A stretch of 64,000 nucleotides of DNA, from assembly GCF_002095315.1 (NCBI RefSeq), contig NZ_MLFN01000016.1:1-64000 (forward strand), written 5' to 3'. Shown piece after piece: positions 10,047 through 20,387 of the stretch (its first letter is position 1; every line of letters starts with the position of its first letter). The translations under genes and the position numbers were made by a program. The notes under the pieces were generated by a model. The model saw only the letters and a list, made by a program, of their open reading frames with translations. It did no database searches and had not been told where the DNA came from. Origin of the DNA: Pantoea conspicua (lineage in GTDB: Bacteria; Pseudomonadota; Gammaproteobacteria; Enterobacterales; Enterobacteriaceae).

Positions 10047-10628
10047 ATGAGATTATGCGACCGCGATATTGAAGCCTGGCTGGATAATGGCAAGCTGGCC
10101 ATTGAGCCGCGTCCGCCCGTTGAGCGGATTAATGGTGCCACGGTCGATGTGCGGCTGGGCAATCAGTTCCGCACCTTTAGCGGTCACACCGCAGCTTATA
10201 TCGATCTGAGTGGGCCAAAACATGAAGTGAGCGCGGCGCTGGATCGGGTGATGAGCGATGAAATCGTGCTGCCGGATGGTGAAGCCTTTTTCCTGCATCC
10301 TGGTGAACTGGCGCTGGCGGTGACGCTGGAGTCGGTGACGCTGCCCGACGATCTGGTCGGCTGGCTGGATGGACGCTCCTCGCTGGCGCGGCTCGGCCTG
10401 ATGGTGCACGTGACGGCGCACCGCATCGATCCCGGCTGGCAGGGGCGCATCGTGCTGGAGTTCTACAACTCCGGTAAATTGCCGCTGGCTCTGCGTCCCG
10501 GCATGTTAATCGGCGCGCTGAGTTTCGAGCCTCTTTCCGGCCCGGCAGCCCGTCCCTATAATCGGCGTGAAGATGCAAAATACCGTGGTCAGCAGGGCGC
10601 TGACGCCAGCCGTATTGATAAAGACTGA
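10047..10628 (+). CDS. dcd: dCTP deaminase
   Basis: Converts dCTP to dUTP, the main source of dUMP for thymidylate in enterobacteria. The active-site block [21 protein letters not shown], with the Arg and catalytic Glu nearby ([16 protein letters not shown]), is fully conserved. At 193 residues it has the expected length. GGAG lies nine bases before the ATG. The next gene, asmA, starts 15 bases after the stop, so the two are probably cotranscribed. Confidence 0.97.
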   Translation: MRLCDRDIEAWLDNGKLAIEPRPPVERINGATVDVRLGNQFRTFSGHTAAYIDLSGPKHEVSAALDRVMSDEIVLPDGEAFFLHPGELALAVTLESVTLPDDLVGWLDGRSSLARLGLMVHVTAHRIDPGWQGRIVLEFYNSGKLPLALRPGMLIGALSFEPLSGPAARPYNRREDAKYRGQQGADASRIDKD

Positions 10629-10643
10629 TTTACTGAGGATGTA

Positions 10644-12467
10644 ATGAAGAGAGTGATAACCACGCTGGCCATCCTGTTAGTGGTGGTCGTAGCGGGAATG
10701 ACCGCACTGGTGCTGCTGGTAAATCCCAACGACTTTCGCGCCTATATGGTGCAACAGGTTGAACAACGCAGTGGTTATCAGCTTCAGGTCAGCGGCGATC
10801 TGCGCTGGCACGTCTGGCCGCAGCTGAGCATTCTTGCCGGCCGCATGAGCCTGACCGCGCCTGGTGCCAGCCAGCCGATGGTGACGGCTGACAATATGCG
10901 GCTGGATGTCGAGCTCTGGCCGTTGTTGTCGCATCAGCTCAGCGTCAGCCAGGTGATGCTGAAAAATGCCGTGGTGCGGGTCACGCCCGACAGCGCGGCG
11001 CAACCGGCAAAAAACGCGCCGCAGGGACCGCGTGATGCGGAACCTTCTTCGCCTGCAACCGGCTGGTCATTTGATATCGGCCAGCTGCGGGTGGCCGACA
11101 GTCTGCTGATCTGGCAAGAGCCGGGGGGCGACGAATATAATTTCCGCGATTTCAATCTTAATCTGGAGCAGGATGCGCGTAAGCAGGCCCAGCTGACGCT
11201 GAGCACCAGCCTGACGCGCAATCAGCGCACCGCCGTGGTAAACCTCAAAGGTCAGCTGGATGCCGCGCACTATCCGCATCGCCTCTCGGGCCAGATAACG
11301 CAGCTCGATTACAGCGTATCCGGCGCTGATATGCCGGCGCAGGGGATAAAAGGCACGCTGAGCCTGCAGGCCGACTGGAATGATGACAACCAGCAGTTCG
11401 CTCTGAACCATCTTCAATTGACCGCCAATGACAGCGCCCTGACCGGTCAGGCTGAGGGCCGGCTGGCACTGCCGCAGCGGCTGGCACTGACGCTCAACGC
11501 CAGCACCCTGAATCTGGATAATTTACTGGCCGATTCCCCGGTTACGGCCACGCCAGGCGCGCAGCGGGCAATGGTAGCCCGTTCGCCAGTGATTGCTCAG
11601 CCACGTGAAAAAAGTAACGCCGACTCCCCGCTCAATACGCTCGATCTGGCAGTGAAGGTGCAGGCTGAGAATGCGGTATGGCGCGGACTGCCGCTGACCG
11701 GCCTGACGATCGACGCCACCAACCAGCGCGGCTTAGTGACGCTTCACACTCTGAAAGGCAAGCTGGGGCAGGGGAGCTTTTCGATTCCGGGCAGCATCGA
11801 CATCCGCCAGCCACAGACCCACGTCAGCCTGCAACCCCAGCTCAGTGAGATTGCTATTCAGCCGCTGCTGAAAGCCTTTGAACTGCCGGAAAGCCTGCAG
11901 GGCACGGTGAGTCTGAGCGGTAATCTGGCCGGTGACACGCTGAGCGTAAACGAGGCGAAGCGCAGCTGGCAGGGCAGGGCGGCAATCAGCGCCACGCATC
12001 TGCGGCTGGCGCAAATCAATCTGCAACAAATGGTGCGCCGGGCCGTGGCGCGGGTCAGTAATCGCGTCAGCAGCGAGGACCAGCCGGATCAGGGCATCGA
12101 TCAGATCAGCGGTCGCGTGGCGCTGAACCGCGGCGAACTCAGTTTCAGTCAGCTCAGCGGTAACGGGCAGCGTCTGGCGCTGCAGGGCGACGGCAAAGTG
12201 AATATGGTACAGCAGCAGCTCGACGTGACGCTGGGACTGAAAATCAGCGGCTGGCAAGGCGATGAAGAGCTGGTGGCTGCGCTCTCCGATCAACCGATCC
12301 CGCTACGGATGTATGGCAGCTGGAACGATTTGCAATATTCATTACCGGTGGATGAGGTGTTGCGGGAACGGCTGCAAAATGAGGCAAAATCACGGTTAGA
12401 TAAGTGGATCGATCGTCAGCAGGATGGCGAAAATAAACAGAATATGCAGAAACTGCTGCGCCCGTAA
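10644..12467 (+). CDS. asmA: AsmA, outer membrane assembly / lipid-bridge protein
   Basis: Envelope protein with one N-terminal membrane anchor (about residues 5-26) and a long periplasmic beta-groove domain. The AsmA family is linked to outer-membrane protein assembly and phospholipid transport between membranes. FRAYMVQQVEQRSGYQLQVS and LRWHVWPQLSILAGRMSLTA are near identical to E. coli AsmA, and a C-terminal AsmA-type block ends in the charged tail RLDKWIDRQQDG. It has 607 residues against 617 in E. coli. GAGG lies five bases before the ATG. It converges on yegH with a shared hairpin. Confidence 0.95.
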   Translation: MKRVITTLAILLVVVVAGMTALVLLVNPNDFRAYMVQQVEQRSGYQLQVSGDLRWHVWPQLSILAGRMSLTAPGASQPMVTADNMRLDVELWPLLSHQLSVSQVMLKNAVVRVTPDSAAQPAKNAPQGPRDAEPSSPATGWSFDIGQLRVADSLLIWQEPGGDEYNFRDFNLNLEQDARKQAQLTLSTSLTRNQRTAVVNLKGQLDAAHYPHRLSGQITQLDYSVSGADMPAQGIKGTLSLQADWNDDNQQFALNHLQLTANDSALTGQAEGRLALPQRLALTLNASTLNLDNLLADSPVTATPGAQRAMVARSPVIAQPREKSNADSPLNTLDLAVKVQAENAVWRGLPLTGLTIDATNQRGLVTLHTLKGKLGQGSFSIPGSIDIRQPQTHVSLQPQLSEIAIQPLLKAFELPESLQGTVSLSGNLAGDTLSVNEAKRSWQGRAAISATHLRLAQINLQQMVRRAVARVSNRVSSEDQPDQGIDQISGRVALNRGELSFSQLSGNGQRLALQGDGKVNMVQQQLDVTLGLKISGWQGDEELVAALSDQPIPLRMYGSWNDLQYSLPVDEVLRERLQNEAKSRLDKWIDRQQDGENKQNMQKLLRP

Positions 12468-12477
12468 CGGGCGCAGC
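12455..12477. terminator. Hairpin shared by the converging asmA and yegH genes
   Basis: Perfect ten-base stem GCTGCGCCCG (12455-12464) / CGGGCGCAGC (12468-12477) with TAA as the loop, which is also the asmA stop codon. The yegH stop is at 12481, so one hairpin can end both transcripts. No T run on either side. Confidence 0.6.
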
Positions 12478-12480
12478 GGA

Positions 12481-14052
12481 TTACACCTCATAATCCATCG
12501 CCGGCTGTTGCAGAATCTCAACTTTCTGCACCCGGTGATTATCGACCTGCAGCGTCCGTAACAGATAATCACCAATCCGCACCTCTTCACCCTCCTGTGG
12601 AATATGCTGCAGCCGATCCATCAGTAATCCCGCCAGCGTATGATAATCACGCTGCTCTTCCAGCGGCAGTTTCACATACAGCGCCAGATCATCCAGCGGC
12701 ATATGGCCATTAGCGACCCAGTGGTGCTCGCCCTGGATCTGAATATCGTAACGGGCATCAATCTCGCCCGCTTCATTCGGCAGGTTACCGGCGATGGTTT
12801 CCATCACATCGCTCAGCGTGACCACGCCTTCAACCGAACCAAACTCATCGACGACAAAGGCAAAATGGGTATGGGCCTGGCGAAACTGTTCCAGCGCCTG
12901 CAATAGCGTTAAGCGTTCAGGGAATACCAGCGGCTGGCGAATCAGCGCCCGCAAATCCAGCGAATGATGATGCAGCGACTGGTGCAGCAGGTCGATAACG
13001 TGCACTACACCCAGCGGCTCGCTGGAGTGGTCGGTGATCAGAATACGGGTGTGTTGATTACGGTCGAGACGCGCCATGATCTCCGCCGGATCGTCACTGA
13101 GATCGATATGCTCGACATCATGGCGTGAAGTCATAATACTGTTAACGTGACGCTGGCCCAATCCCAGAACGCGAGCAATCATCACCCGTTCCTGGCGGTT
13201 AAACAGCATAGTGGCGTTACTGTCGGCAATCAGCGAAGAGGTTTTCGCATCCAGTTCTGCAGGTTCCGCTTCGCCGCGCAGCAGACGCAGCACCGCTTCG
13301 GCGGTACGCTGACGTAACGGCCTGCCAGCCGATAGTACCCGGCGGCGATTAAACTGCGCCAGCTGGTTCAGCGCCTCAATCAGCACCGAGAAGCCGATCG
13401 CCGCATAGAGGTAGCCTTTGGGAATCGCGAAGCCAAAGCCTTCCGCCACCAGACTGAAGCCGATCATCAATAAAAAGCTCAGGCAGAGAATCACAATGGT
13501 CGGATGGCTGTTCACAAATCGGGTCAGGGGTTTGCTGGCCAGCAGCATCAGCAAAATGGCAATGGTGACGGCAATCATCATTACCGGTAGATCATTGACC
13601 ATTCCGACGGCGGTAATCACCGCATCCAGCGAGAAAATCGCATCCAGCACCACGATTTGCGCTACCACTGGCCAGAATTTAGCGCCGCCTTTTTGTTGAC
13701 CTGCCTCATCATCGTGCCCTTCAAGGCGGCTATTCAGCTCGGTTGTGGCCTTAAACAGCAGGAAAATCCCGCCTGACAGCAGCAACAGATCGCGCGCACT
13801 AAAGGCGTGACCCGCCAGTGTGACCCAGGGTTGGGTCAGGGTAACCAGCCAGGAAAGCGACGCCAGCAGTAATAAACGGCACAGCAACGCCAGCAGCAGG
13901 CCGATCACCCTGGCACGGTCGCGCAGTGTCGCAGGGAGCTTCTCAACCAGAATGGCGATGAACACCAGATTATCGATACCCAACACCAGTTCAAGAACGA
14001 TTAGCGTCACTAATCCTGCCCACAGCGACGGATCTGCAAGTACCTCCAGCAT
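12481..14052 (-). CDS. yegH: YegH, TerC-like membrane protein with CBS and CorC domains
   Basis: Order of parts: TerC-type membrane domain with about seven helices and acidic residues ([34 protein letters not shown]); a CBS pair near residues 305-430; a C-terminal CorC/HlyC transporter-associated domain. These proteins probably move metal ions or protect against metal or tellurite stress; the exact role of YegH is unknown. It has 523 residues, close to E. coli. Its start faces the exopolysaccharide promoter region, so the genes are divergent. Confidence 0.93.
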   Translation of the reverse strand: MLEVLADPSLWAGLVTLIVLELVLGIDNLVFIAILVEKLPATLRDRARVIGLLLALLCRLLLLASLSWLVTLTQPWVTLAGHAFSARDLLLLSGGIFLLFKATTELNSRLEGHDDEAGQQKGGAKFWPVVAQIVVLDAIFSLDAVITAVGMVNDLPVMMIAVTIAILLMLLASKPLTRFVNSHPTIVILCLSFLLMIGFSLVAEGFGFAIPKGYLYAAIGFSVLIEALNQLAQFNRRRVLSAGRPLRQRTAEAVLRLLRGEAEPAELDAKTSSLIADSNATMLFNRQERVMIARVLGLGQRHVNSIMTSRHDVEHIDLSDDPAEIMARLDRNQHTRILITDHSSEPLGVVHVIDLLHQSLHHHSLDLRALIRQPLVFPERLTLLQALEQFRQAHTHFAFVVDEFGSVEGVVTLSDVMETIAGNLPNEAGEIDARYDIQIQGEHHWVANGHMPLDDLALYVKLPLEEQRDYHTLAGLLMDRLQHIPQEGEEVRIGDYLLRTLQVDNHRVQKVEILQQPAMDYEV

Positions 14053-14274
14053 GACTGATTCACCTGAATGTCATTAATTGAGTTTTGTCTGATGATAGTG
14101 GAGTGTCACGCTGGCTACAAATGCCGTGGCAGGCGGAAAATCGCCTGACGACTGAAATTAACAGCAATTAATCTCTCACTACATACATTATCATTTGATT
14201 AAATTCGCAGAGAGTTTGTACCAGAAGTACCAGATACGCATTGCTGAATGCATGATATCTTGCTGCGTCGCTTA

Positions 14275-14288
14275 TGCGATTTATCCTA
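14275..14288 (+). promoter_or_regulatory. Candidate RcsAB box
   Basis: TGCGATTTATCCTA matches the RcsAB consensus TAAGAATATTCCTA at nine of fourteen positions, including a perfect TCCTA half. It is centred about 570 bases before the wceG start. The RcsA/RcsB site of the amylovoran operon is also more than 500 bases upstream of amsG. The match is modest; the position is the stronger argument. Confidence 0.4.
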
Positions 14289-14610
14289 AGGGCCATATAG
14301 CATTAATCTGAATTATGAAAAAAGGATTGCACTTCGATTGCACGACGAGGAGGGCGCCAATACTAATGGCTGGTAGTCTTTTTCCTAAAATAGTACAGGG
14401 ATAGCGGGGCCTACTTGTAAACAAGCCAGTAATAACTAGTATAGCAACGAGTTTGCAAAAGTCTGCGCCAAAGTCGTTATTCGCGTGACCCATCGACGTC
14501 AAATGTTATGAATTGTGATCTCGTCCGATAACTGATGCATTAAGCGCCAATACGACGCCCCGTGCAGAGCAATATGAATGATGACAGCGGTATTGGCAGC
14601 GACAGCCAAG

Positions 14611-14622
14611 GGCGGTAGCGTG
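14611..14622 (+). promoter_or_regulatory. ops element (RfaH recruitment site) of the exopolysaccharide operon
   Basis: GGCGGTAGCGTG is an exact match to the ops core of JUMPstart sequences. RNA polymerase pauses here and is loaded with RfaH, which suppresses termination in long polysaccharide operons. It lies about 230 bases before wceG in the direction of transcription. Confidence 0.9.
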
Positions 14623-14850
14623 CCTGAATTGCGTTTATCGTTTAATAAATGAGCGCTGCTACGGTTGATTAAAGTCAGAGTAATCTGTTGGAATTAATCA
14701 CAATAATGCTGGATTTATGGTTAAGATCGTTGGCGTAAAGGCCGCAGGAGCTCCCCTCAGAAACGGCTCAGTCCTGAGAATTTATACCGCTCAATAAATA
14801 TACAGGCGAGAAACGTGGCGGGTTTAAGGAAATAAAATAAAGAGTTAAAT

Positions 14851-16284
14851 ATGCGCGATACTGAATTTACGTTTAAAAGTCTTATCACCAAATTAATGCT
14901 GGCTTGCTCAGACTTAATTTGTTTCAACGCAGCGTTCTTTGTGGCGATGATGCTAATTAATATGCAGTCGGAATCGCCGCTGGCAGATATTTCTGAAAAA
15001 GAAATGAATTTAAAAATTGCCACTCATATTTGCCTGTCGGTAATTTGTATTGGCTGGTTCTGGGTAAGGCTGCGTCACTATACCTACCGCAAACCTTTCT
15101 GGTTCGAATTAAAAGAAATTTTTCGTACCATTCTTATTTTTTCAGTCATTGATCTGTCGATTACCGCATTGTCACAGTGGCAGATGTCGCGTTTTGTCTG
15201 GTTACTGACCTGGGTCCTGGCGCTTATTTTCATTCCGACCTGCCGCGCGCTTTCTAAGCGCCTGTTGAATAAATATGGCTTGTGGAAAAAGCAGACCATC
15301 ATTATCGGCAGCAGCAAAAACGCCCACGAAGCCTGGCAGGCACTACAAAGCGAAGAGGTGATGGGTTTTGACGTTATCGCCTTCTACGACGTGGATGGGA
15401 CCTGCCCGCAGAGTATCCTTGATGGCGTGCCGGTACTGCGCGATGAGCAGGAGCTGTGGAGCCTGACCAACAGCGAAACGCAGTTTATCGTGGCGGTGGA
15501 GTTCGAGCAGAGCCAGTACCGTGATAAGTGGCTGAAATCACTGGCGATGCATAATTGCCGCTCCGTTTCAGTGATTCCTACATTGCGTGGCGTGCCGCTT
15601 TATGGCACTGATATGGCCTATATCTTCAGCCATGAAGTGATGATTCTGCGGGTACAGAACAACCTGGCAAAACGCACTTCGCGTTTCCTGAAGCGGGCAT
15701 TCGATATCGTCGGTGCGCTGTCGATTATCCTGATGCTGATGCCGGCGCTGCTGGTGCTGGGCTTCCTGGTGGGCCGTGATGGCGGACCGCCGATTTATGG
15801 TCATGAGCGCGTTGGTATGAATGGCCGTAAATTCAAATGCCTGAAGTTTCGCTCGATGGTGATTAACTCCAAAGAGGTGCTGGAAGAAGTGCTGCGCACT
15901 GACCCGATTGCACGCGCCGAGTGGGATAAGGATTTCAAACTGAAAAATGATCCACGTATCACCAAAGTGGGCCATTTTATCCGTAAAACCAGCCTTGATG
16001 AGCTGCCGCAGCTGTGGAACGTGGTACGCGGCGACATGAGCCTGGTCGGTCCCCGCCCCGTAATTGAAGATGAACTCTGTCGTTATGCCGGTGATGTTGA
16101 TTATTACCTGATGGCAAAGCCAGGCATGACGGGATTGTGGCAGGTCAGCGGTCGTAATGATGTTGACTACGAAACCCGCGTCTATTTCGACTCGTGGTAC
16201 GTGAAAAACTGGTCACTGTGGAATGACATCGCCATCCTGTTTAAGACAGTGGGTGTGGTGTTGAAGCGAGACGGTGCGTATTGA
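14851..16284 (+). CDS. wceG: Undecaprenyl-phosphate galactose phosphotransferase (WceG/AmsG/WbaP type)
   Basis: First committed enzyme of the exopolysaccharide: moves galactose 1-phosphate from UDP-galactose to undecaprenyl phosphate at the inner membrane. Four N-terminal membrane helices, a CoA-binding-like central domain (about residues 150-260), a fifth membrane segment (LSIILMLMPALLVLGFLV) and the catalytic C-terminal domain with KFRSMV, KTSLDELPQLWNV and SLVGPRP. At 477 residues it matches AmsG and WbaP. It heads the operon after the ops element; about 290 bases separate it from wza. E. coli WcaJ (glucose) is the alternative, but the order favours the galactose enzyme of amylovoran/stewartan clusters. 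Confidence 0.9.
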   Translation: MRDTEFTFKSLITKLMLACSDLICFNAAFFVAMMLINMQSESPLADISEKEMNLKIATHICLSVICIGWFWVRLRHYTYRKPFWFELKEIFRTILIFSVIDLSITALSQWQMSRFVWLLTWVLALIFIPTCRALSKRLLNKYGLWKKQTIIIGSSKNAHEAWQALQSEEVMGFDVIAFYDVDGTCPQSILDGVPVLRDEQELWSLTNSETQFIVAVEFEQSQYRDKWLKSLAMHNCRSVSVIPTLRGVPLYGTDMAYIFSHEVMILRVQNNLAKRTSRFLKRAFDIVGALSIILMLMPALLVLGFLVGRDGGPPIYGHERVGMNGRKFKCLKFRSMVINSKEVLEEVLRTDPIARAEWDKDFKLKNDPRITKVGHFIRKTSLDELPQLWNVVRGDMSLVGPRPVIEDELCRYAGDVDYYLMAKPGMTGLWQVSGRNDVDYETRVYFDSWYVKNWSLWNDIAILFKTVGVVLKRDGAY

Positions 16285-16574
16285 TTGTGAGGCGATAAGA
16301 GCACGTTAAAAGCGCGCTCTCGTGGTTCGGTGCCGTTGTCAGGCGTGTCGTTGTTAGCGACCATCGTCAGGGAGAACGCAGATTGTCACTACCTAAGCGT
16401 AATGCTCTGCTACTGTTATTCCGCCCTGATGGATGGTTACTACTTATAACAATTGGAGCAAAGGATAATGAACGACAGGTTCAGTGCTTAATTAAGTTAG
16501 TTTTACTTTTTGTTGGACGCTTACACAGCGGCGTATTCGCCTCTATCAATCAATAACTGATAGCGAAGATCTAA

Positions 16575-17714
16575 ATGATTACAATCAAAATGAAATTGAT
16601 ACCCTTGCTGGTATCCGCCACTTTTCTTAGCGGGTGTACGATCGAACCAGGTCAGCGCCTTTCCACATCGGGAAAAGATGTCATCGAGCAGCAGGACAGC
16701 AACTTTGACATCGACAAGTACGTCAACGTCTTTCCGTTAACCCCAACGCTGGTTGAGAAAATGCGTCCTAAGCCGCTGGTGGCTCAGGCGAATCCTTCTC
16801 TGCAAAACGAAATTCAGAACTATGAATACCGTATCGGCATCGGCGACGTCCTGACCGTCACCGTCTGGGATCACCCGGAGTTGACTACGCCAGCCGGTCA
16901 GTACCGTAGCGCCAGCGACACCGGTAACTGGGTACATTCCGATGGTACGATTTTCTATCCCTACATTGGTAAAGTCCGCGTAGCGGGCCGGACCGTGGGA
17001 GAAGTACGTAACGAAATCGCCCGTCGCCTGGCACAGTACATCGAAAGCCCACAGGTTGATGTCAGTATCGCCTCGTTTAAATCGCAGAAGACCTACGTAA
17101 CGGGTTCAGTGACCACCTCAGGCCAGCAGCCGATTACCAACGTACCGCTGACGATTCTGGATGCCATCAACGCCGCAGGTGGCCTGGCAGCAGATGCTGA
17201 CTGGCGCAACGTGGTGCTGACGCACAACGGTCGCGAACAGCGCGTTTCACTGCAGGCGCTGATGCAAAATGGCGACCTGAGCCAGAACCATCTGCTCTAT
17301 CCGGGCGACATTCTGTACGTTCCGCGTAATGACGATCTGAAAGTGTTCGTGATGGGTGAAGTGAAGCAGCAGGCGACCCTGAAAATGGATCGCAGCGGCA
17401 TGACGCTGGCGGAAGCACTGGGCAATGCGGCCGGGATGGATCAAACCACCTCTGACGCCACCGGTGTGTTCGTTATCCGTCCACTGCGCGGCACCGATCG
17501 CAACAAGATTGCCAACATCTATCAGTTGAACACCAAAGATGCGGCATCAATGGTCATGGGTACTGAATTCCAACTGGAACCGTACGACATCGTCTATGTC
17601 ACCTCCACGCCGCTGACGCGCTGGAACCGTGTGATCTCGCAATTACTGCCAACCATTGCGGGTATCAACGATGTGAGCGAGAGCGCACTGCGTATCCGCA
17701 ACTGGTCAAACTAA
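16575..17714 (+). CDS. wza: Wza, outer membrane polysaccharide export channel
   Basis: Lipoprotein that forms the octameric outer-membrane exit pore for exopolysaccharide. A lipoprotein signal ends at FLSGC, with Cys21 as the lipidation site when reading from the ATG at 16575. The polysaccharide export domain ([20 protein letters not shown]) and two SLBB-type domains ([10 protein letters not shown] and [10 protein letters not shown]) follow. At 379 residues it is the usual length. Homologue of AmsH. The ATG at 16590 is an alternative start. The wzb start is ten bases after the stop. Confidence 0.95.
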   Translation: MITIKMKLIPLLVSATFLSGCTIEPGQRLSTSGKDVIEQQDSNFDIDKYVNVFPLTPTLVEKMRPKPLVAQANPSLQNEIQNYEYRIGIGDVLTVTVWDHPELTTPAGQYRSASDTGNWVHSDGTIFYPYIGKVRVAGRTVGEVRNEIARRLAQYIESPQVDVSIASFKSQKTYVTGSVTTSGQQPITNVPLTILDAINAAGGLAADADWRNVVLTHNGREQRVSLQALMQNGDLSQNHLLYPGDILYVPRNDDLKVFVMGEVKQQATLKMDRSGMTLAEALGNAAGMDQTTSDATGVFVIRPLRGTDRNKIANIYQLNTKDAASMVMGTEFQLEPYDIVYVTSTPLTRWNRVISQLLPTIAGINDVSESALRIRNWSN

Positions 17715-17723
17715 GGTTTCACC

Positions 17724-18158
17724 ATGATTACGTCCGTGTTAGTCGTTTGCGTCGGCAATATCTGCCGCTCTCCGACCGGAGAGCGCCTGTTTAAACGCGC
17801 ATTACCCAACACCCATGTCAGTTCGGCTGGTCTGGGCGCCCTGGTGGGGCGTCCTGCCGATCAGACTGCCAGCGACGTGGCGGCCGCACATGGTCTGTCG
17901 CTGGAAGGGCATCAGGCTCAACAGCTGACGGCCGAAATGTGCCGCAACGTCGACCTGATCCTGGTGATGGAGAAGCGTCAGATTGAACAGGTGAACCGCA
18001 TTGACCCGGCCGCGCGTGGCAAAACCATGCTGCTTGGGCACTGGCTCAATCAGAGAGAAATTGCGGATCCGTACAGAAAAAGCCGTGAGGCCTTTGAAGA
18101 GGTTTACGGGTTACTGGAAAACGCTACCCAGAAATGGGTCAACGTATTAAGCCGATAG
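17724..18158 (+). CDS. wzb: Wzb, low-molecular-weight tyrosine phosphatase
   Basis: Cytoplasmic phosphatase that removes phosphates from the Wzc tyrosine tail, so that Wzc can cycle. The P-loop VCVGNICRSPTGE (Cys and Arg of CX5RS) starts at residue 9; the general-acid Asp is in IADPYRKS near residue 113. It has 144 residues, typical of the family (AmsI, Wzb). AAGG lies before the ATG. wzc follows after 12 bases. Confidence 0.96.
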   Translation: MITSVLVVCVGNICRSPTGERLFKRALPNTHVSSAGLGALVGRPADQTASDVAAAHGLSLEGHQAQQLTAEMCRNVDLILVMEKRQIEQVNRIDPAARGKTMLLGHWLNQREIADPYRKSREAFEEVYGLLENATQKWVNVLSR

Positions 18159-18170
18159 TTGGGATTATCC

Positions 18171-20348
18171 ATGAATATAAAAAACAAGGTCAGAACCGCG
18201 CCGGGAGAGGATTCAAATGGATGGGATCTGGCGCATCTTGTGGGACAGCTTATTGATCATCGCTGGATCATTGTTGCCGTTACCGCTTTCTTTATGCTGG
18301 CGGGCACGCTCTACACACTGTTTGCGACACCGATTTACAGCGCCGATGCGTTAGTTCAGGTTGAGCAGAAAAACGCCAGCACCGTGCTGAACGAACTGGA
18401 CAGCATTCTGCCACCAACGCCAGCCTCAGATACCGAAATTGAGATTCTGGAATCACGCATGGTGATTGGCAAAACCGTCGACGATCTGGGTCTGGATACC
18501 GTTGTCGAGCAGAACTATTTCCCGGTGATCGGTAAAGGTCTGTCACGTCTGATGGGCAACAAACCGGCCAGCATCGCGATTTCGCGCCTGGAAATTCCAC
18601 GCACTATCGACAAACGTAACGTTGAACTGGAAGTCACCGGTCCGGACAGCTATACCGTGTCGAAAGATGGCGATGAGCTGTTCAAAGGCAAAGTTGGTCA
18701 GCTGGAGTCGCACGGCGACATCACCATGCTGGTGAGCGAGATCCATGCCGACGAAGGCACCAGCTTCACCGTGACCAAGCTTAACAACCTGCAGGCAATT
18801 CGCTCTGTTCTGTCTAACCTGACAGTGGCAGACAAAGGCAAAGACACCGGCGTGCTGGGTCTGGAGTATCTGGGTGAAGATCCGGAGCAGATCAGCAAAG
18901 TCCTGAATCAGATCGTGAATAACTATCTGTTACAGAACGTTGAGCGCAAGTCAGAGCAGGCAGAGAAGAGCCTGGAGTTCTTACGCACCCAGCTGCCGCA
19001 GGTTCGCGCCAAGCTGGATGAAGCGGAAGACAAGCTGAACACCTTCCGTCGTCAGAACGAATCGGTTGACCTGTCGCTGGAAGCGAAATCTGCACTCGAC
19101 TCCTCGGTCAGCGTGCAAAGCCAGCTGAACGAACTGACTTTCCGTGAAGCCGAAGTCTCTCAGCTGTTTACTAAAGATCACCCGACTTACCGCGCGCTGT
19201 TGGAAAAACGCAAAACGCTGGAAGGTGAGCAGGCACAGCTGAACAAGAAAATTTCCGGTATGCCACAGACTCAGCAGGAAATTCTGCGTCTGACCCGTGA
19301 CGTGCAGTCTGGTCAGGAGATCTACATGCAGCTGCTGAACCGTCAGCAGGAGCTGGGCATCAGTAAAGCCAGTACCGTGGGTGATGTTCGCATCATCGAT
19401 GGCGCGGAAACGGCTAACTCACCGGTCGCACCGAAGAAACTGTTGATTATCGCTGCCAGCCTGATTTTCGGTCTGTTCGTGTCGGTGGGTCTGGTCCTGC
19501 TGAAAGCGCTGCTGCATCACGGCATCGAAAACCCGGATCAGCTGGAAGAGCTGGGCATGAATGTCTATGCCAGTGTTCCGCTGTCAGAGTGGCAACGTAA
19601 GAAGGATACTGAAGCCCTGGCGCGTCGCGGTAACAAGGTGAAAACCGATCCGCACGAAACGCTGCTGGCGCTGGGTAATCCGACTGACCTTTCCATCGAA
19701 GCGATTCGTAGCCTGCGTACCAGCCTGCACTTCGCGATGATGGAAGCCAAAAACAACATCCTGATGATCACCGGTGCCAGCCCGGGTATTGGTAAAACCT
19801 TTATCTGTGCCAACCTGGCGACGCTGGTGTCGAAAGCGGGTCAGCGCGTACTGTTTATCGATGGTGACATGCGTCGTGGTTATACCCACGAATTGCTGGG
19901 CGCGGAGAATAAATCAGGCCTGTCCAACGTCCTGTCCGGTAAAACTGAGTTCAGCCCGGCGCTGATTCAGCAGGGCGTCTACGGTTTCGACTTCCTGCCT
20001 CGTGGTCAGGTGCCGCCGAACCCGTCTGAACTGCTGATGCATCGTCGCATGGGTGAGCTGCTGGACTGGGCGAGCAAGAACTACGACCTGGTACTGATCG
20101 ATACACCACCGATTCTGGCGGTCACCGATGCCTCAATCATCGGTAAGCTGGCTGGTACGTCGCTGATGGTGGCGCGTTTTGAAACCAACACCACCAAAGA
20201 AGTGGATGTCAGCTTCAAACGCTTTGCCCAGAACGGTATTGAGATCAAAGGTGTGATCCTCAACGCCGTGGTGCGTAAAGCTGCCAACGCGTATGGCTAT
20301 GGTTACGACTATTACGATTACGAATACGGTAAACCAACCAAAAGCTAA
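18171..20348 (+). CDS. wzc: Wzc, polysaccharide copolymerase and tyrosine autokinase
   Basis: Inner-membrane protein that controls chain length and couples polymerisation to Wza. Two membrane helices (about residues 29-49 and 425-447) flank a periplasmic Wzz-type domain with coiled coil. The cytoplasmic BY-kinase has Walker A GASPGIGKT near residue 535, VLFIDGDMRRG, and LVLIDTPP. The tail holds seven tyrosines in AYGYGYDYYDYEYGK, the autophosphorylation cluster. It has 725 residues from the ATG at 18171; an in-frame TTG at 18159 is less likely. Homologue of AmsA. A strong terminator follows at once. Confidence 0.96.
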   Translation: MNIKNKVRTAPGEDSNGWDLAHLVGQLIDHRWIIVAVTAFFMLAGTLYTLFATPIYSADALVQVEQKNASTVLNELDSILPPTPASDTEIEILESRMVIGKTVDDLGLDTVVEQNYFPVIGKGLSRLMGNKPASIAISRLEIPRTIDKRNVELEVTGPDSYTVSKDGDELFKGKVGQLESHGDITMLVSEIHADEGTSFTVTKLNNLQAIRSVLSNLTVADKGKDTGVLGLEYLGEDPEQISKVLNQIVNNYLLQNVERKSEQAEKSLEFLRTQLPQVRAKLDEAEDKLNTFRRQNESVDLSLEAKSALDSSVSVQSQLNELTFREAEVSQLFTKDHPTYRALLEKRKTLEGEQAQLNKKISGMPQTQQEILRLTRDVQSGQEIYMQLLNRQQELGISKASTVGDVRIIDGAETANSPVAPKKLLIIAASLIFGLFVSVGLVLLKALLHHGIENPDQLEELGMNVYASVPLSEWQRKKDTEALARRGNKVKTDPHETLLALGNPTDLSIEAIRSLRTSLHFAMMEAKNNILMITGASPGIGKTFICANLATLVSKAGQRVLFIDGDMRRGYTHELLGAENKSGLSNVLSGKTEFSPALIQQGVYGFDFLPRGQVPPNPSELLMHRRMGELLDWASKNYDLVLIDTPPILAVTDASIIGKLAGTSLMVARFETNTTKEVDVSFKRFAQNGIEIKGVILNAVVRKAANAYGYGYDYYDYEYGKPTKS

Positions 20349-20361
20349 ATACTGAGTGGAT

Positions 20362-20387
20362 AGGGGCGGTCTGACCGCCCCTTTTTA
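20362..20387 (+). terminator. Terminator or attenuator inside the exopolysaccharide operon
   Basis: Nine-base stem AGGGGCGGT (20362-20370) / ACCGCCCCT (20374-20382) with loop CTG and a run of five Ts. It lies between wzc and the glycosyltransferase genes. Group 1 capsule operons of E. coli have an attenuator at the same place, overridden by RfaH; the ops site at 14611 suggests the same control here. Confidence 0.88.

Larger units (their letters stand above)
14053..14850 (+). promoter_or_regulatory. Long regulatory leader of the exopolysaccharide operon
   Basis: Nearly 800 bases without a supported gene, AT-rich compared with its neighbours. It holds a candidate RcsAB box about 570 bases before wceG and an ops element about 230 bases before wceG. 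A long untranslated leader with both parts is the known arrangement for amylovoran, stewartan and colanic-acid type operons. A 73-codon open frame on the minus strand (14281-14502) looks like chance. Confidence 0.75.

Noticed and set aside
14281-14502. 73-codon open frame on the minus strand in the exopolysaccharide leader
   Set aside because: No ribosome site or recognisable domain, and it overlaps the regulatory leader with the candidate RcsAB box.
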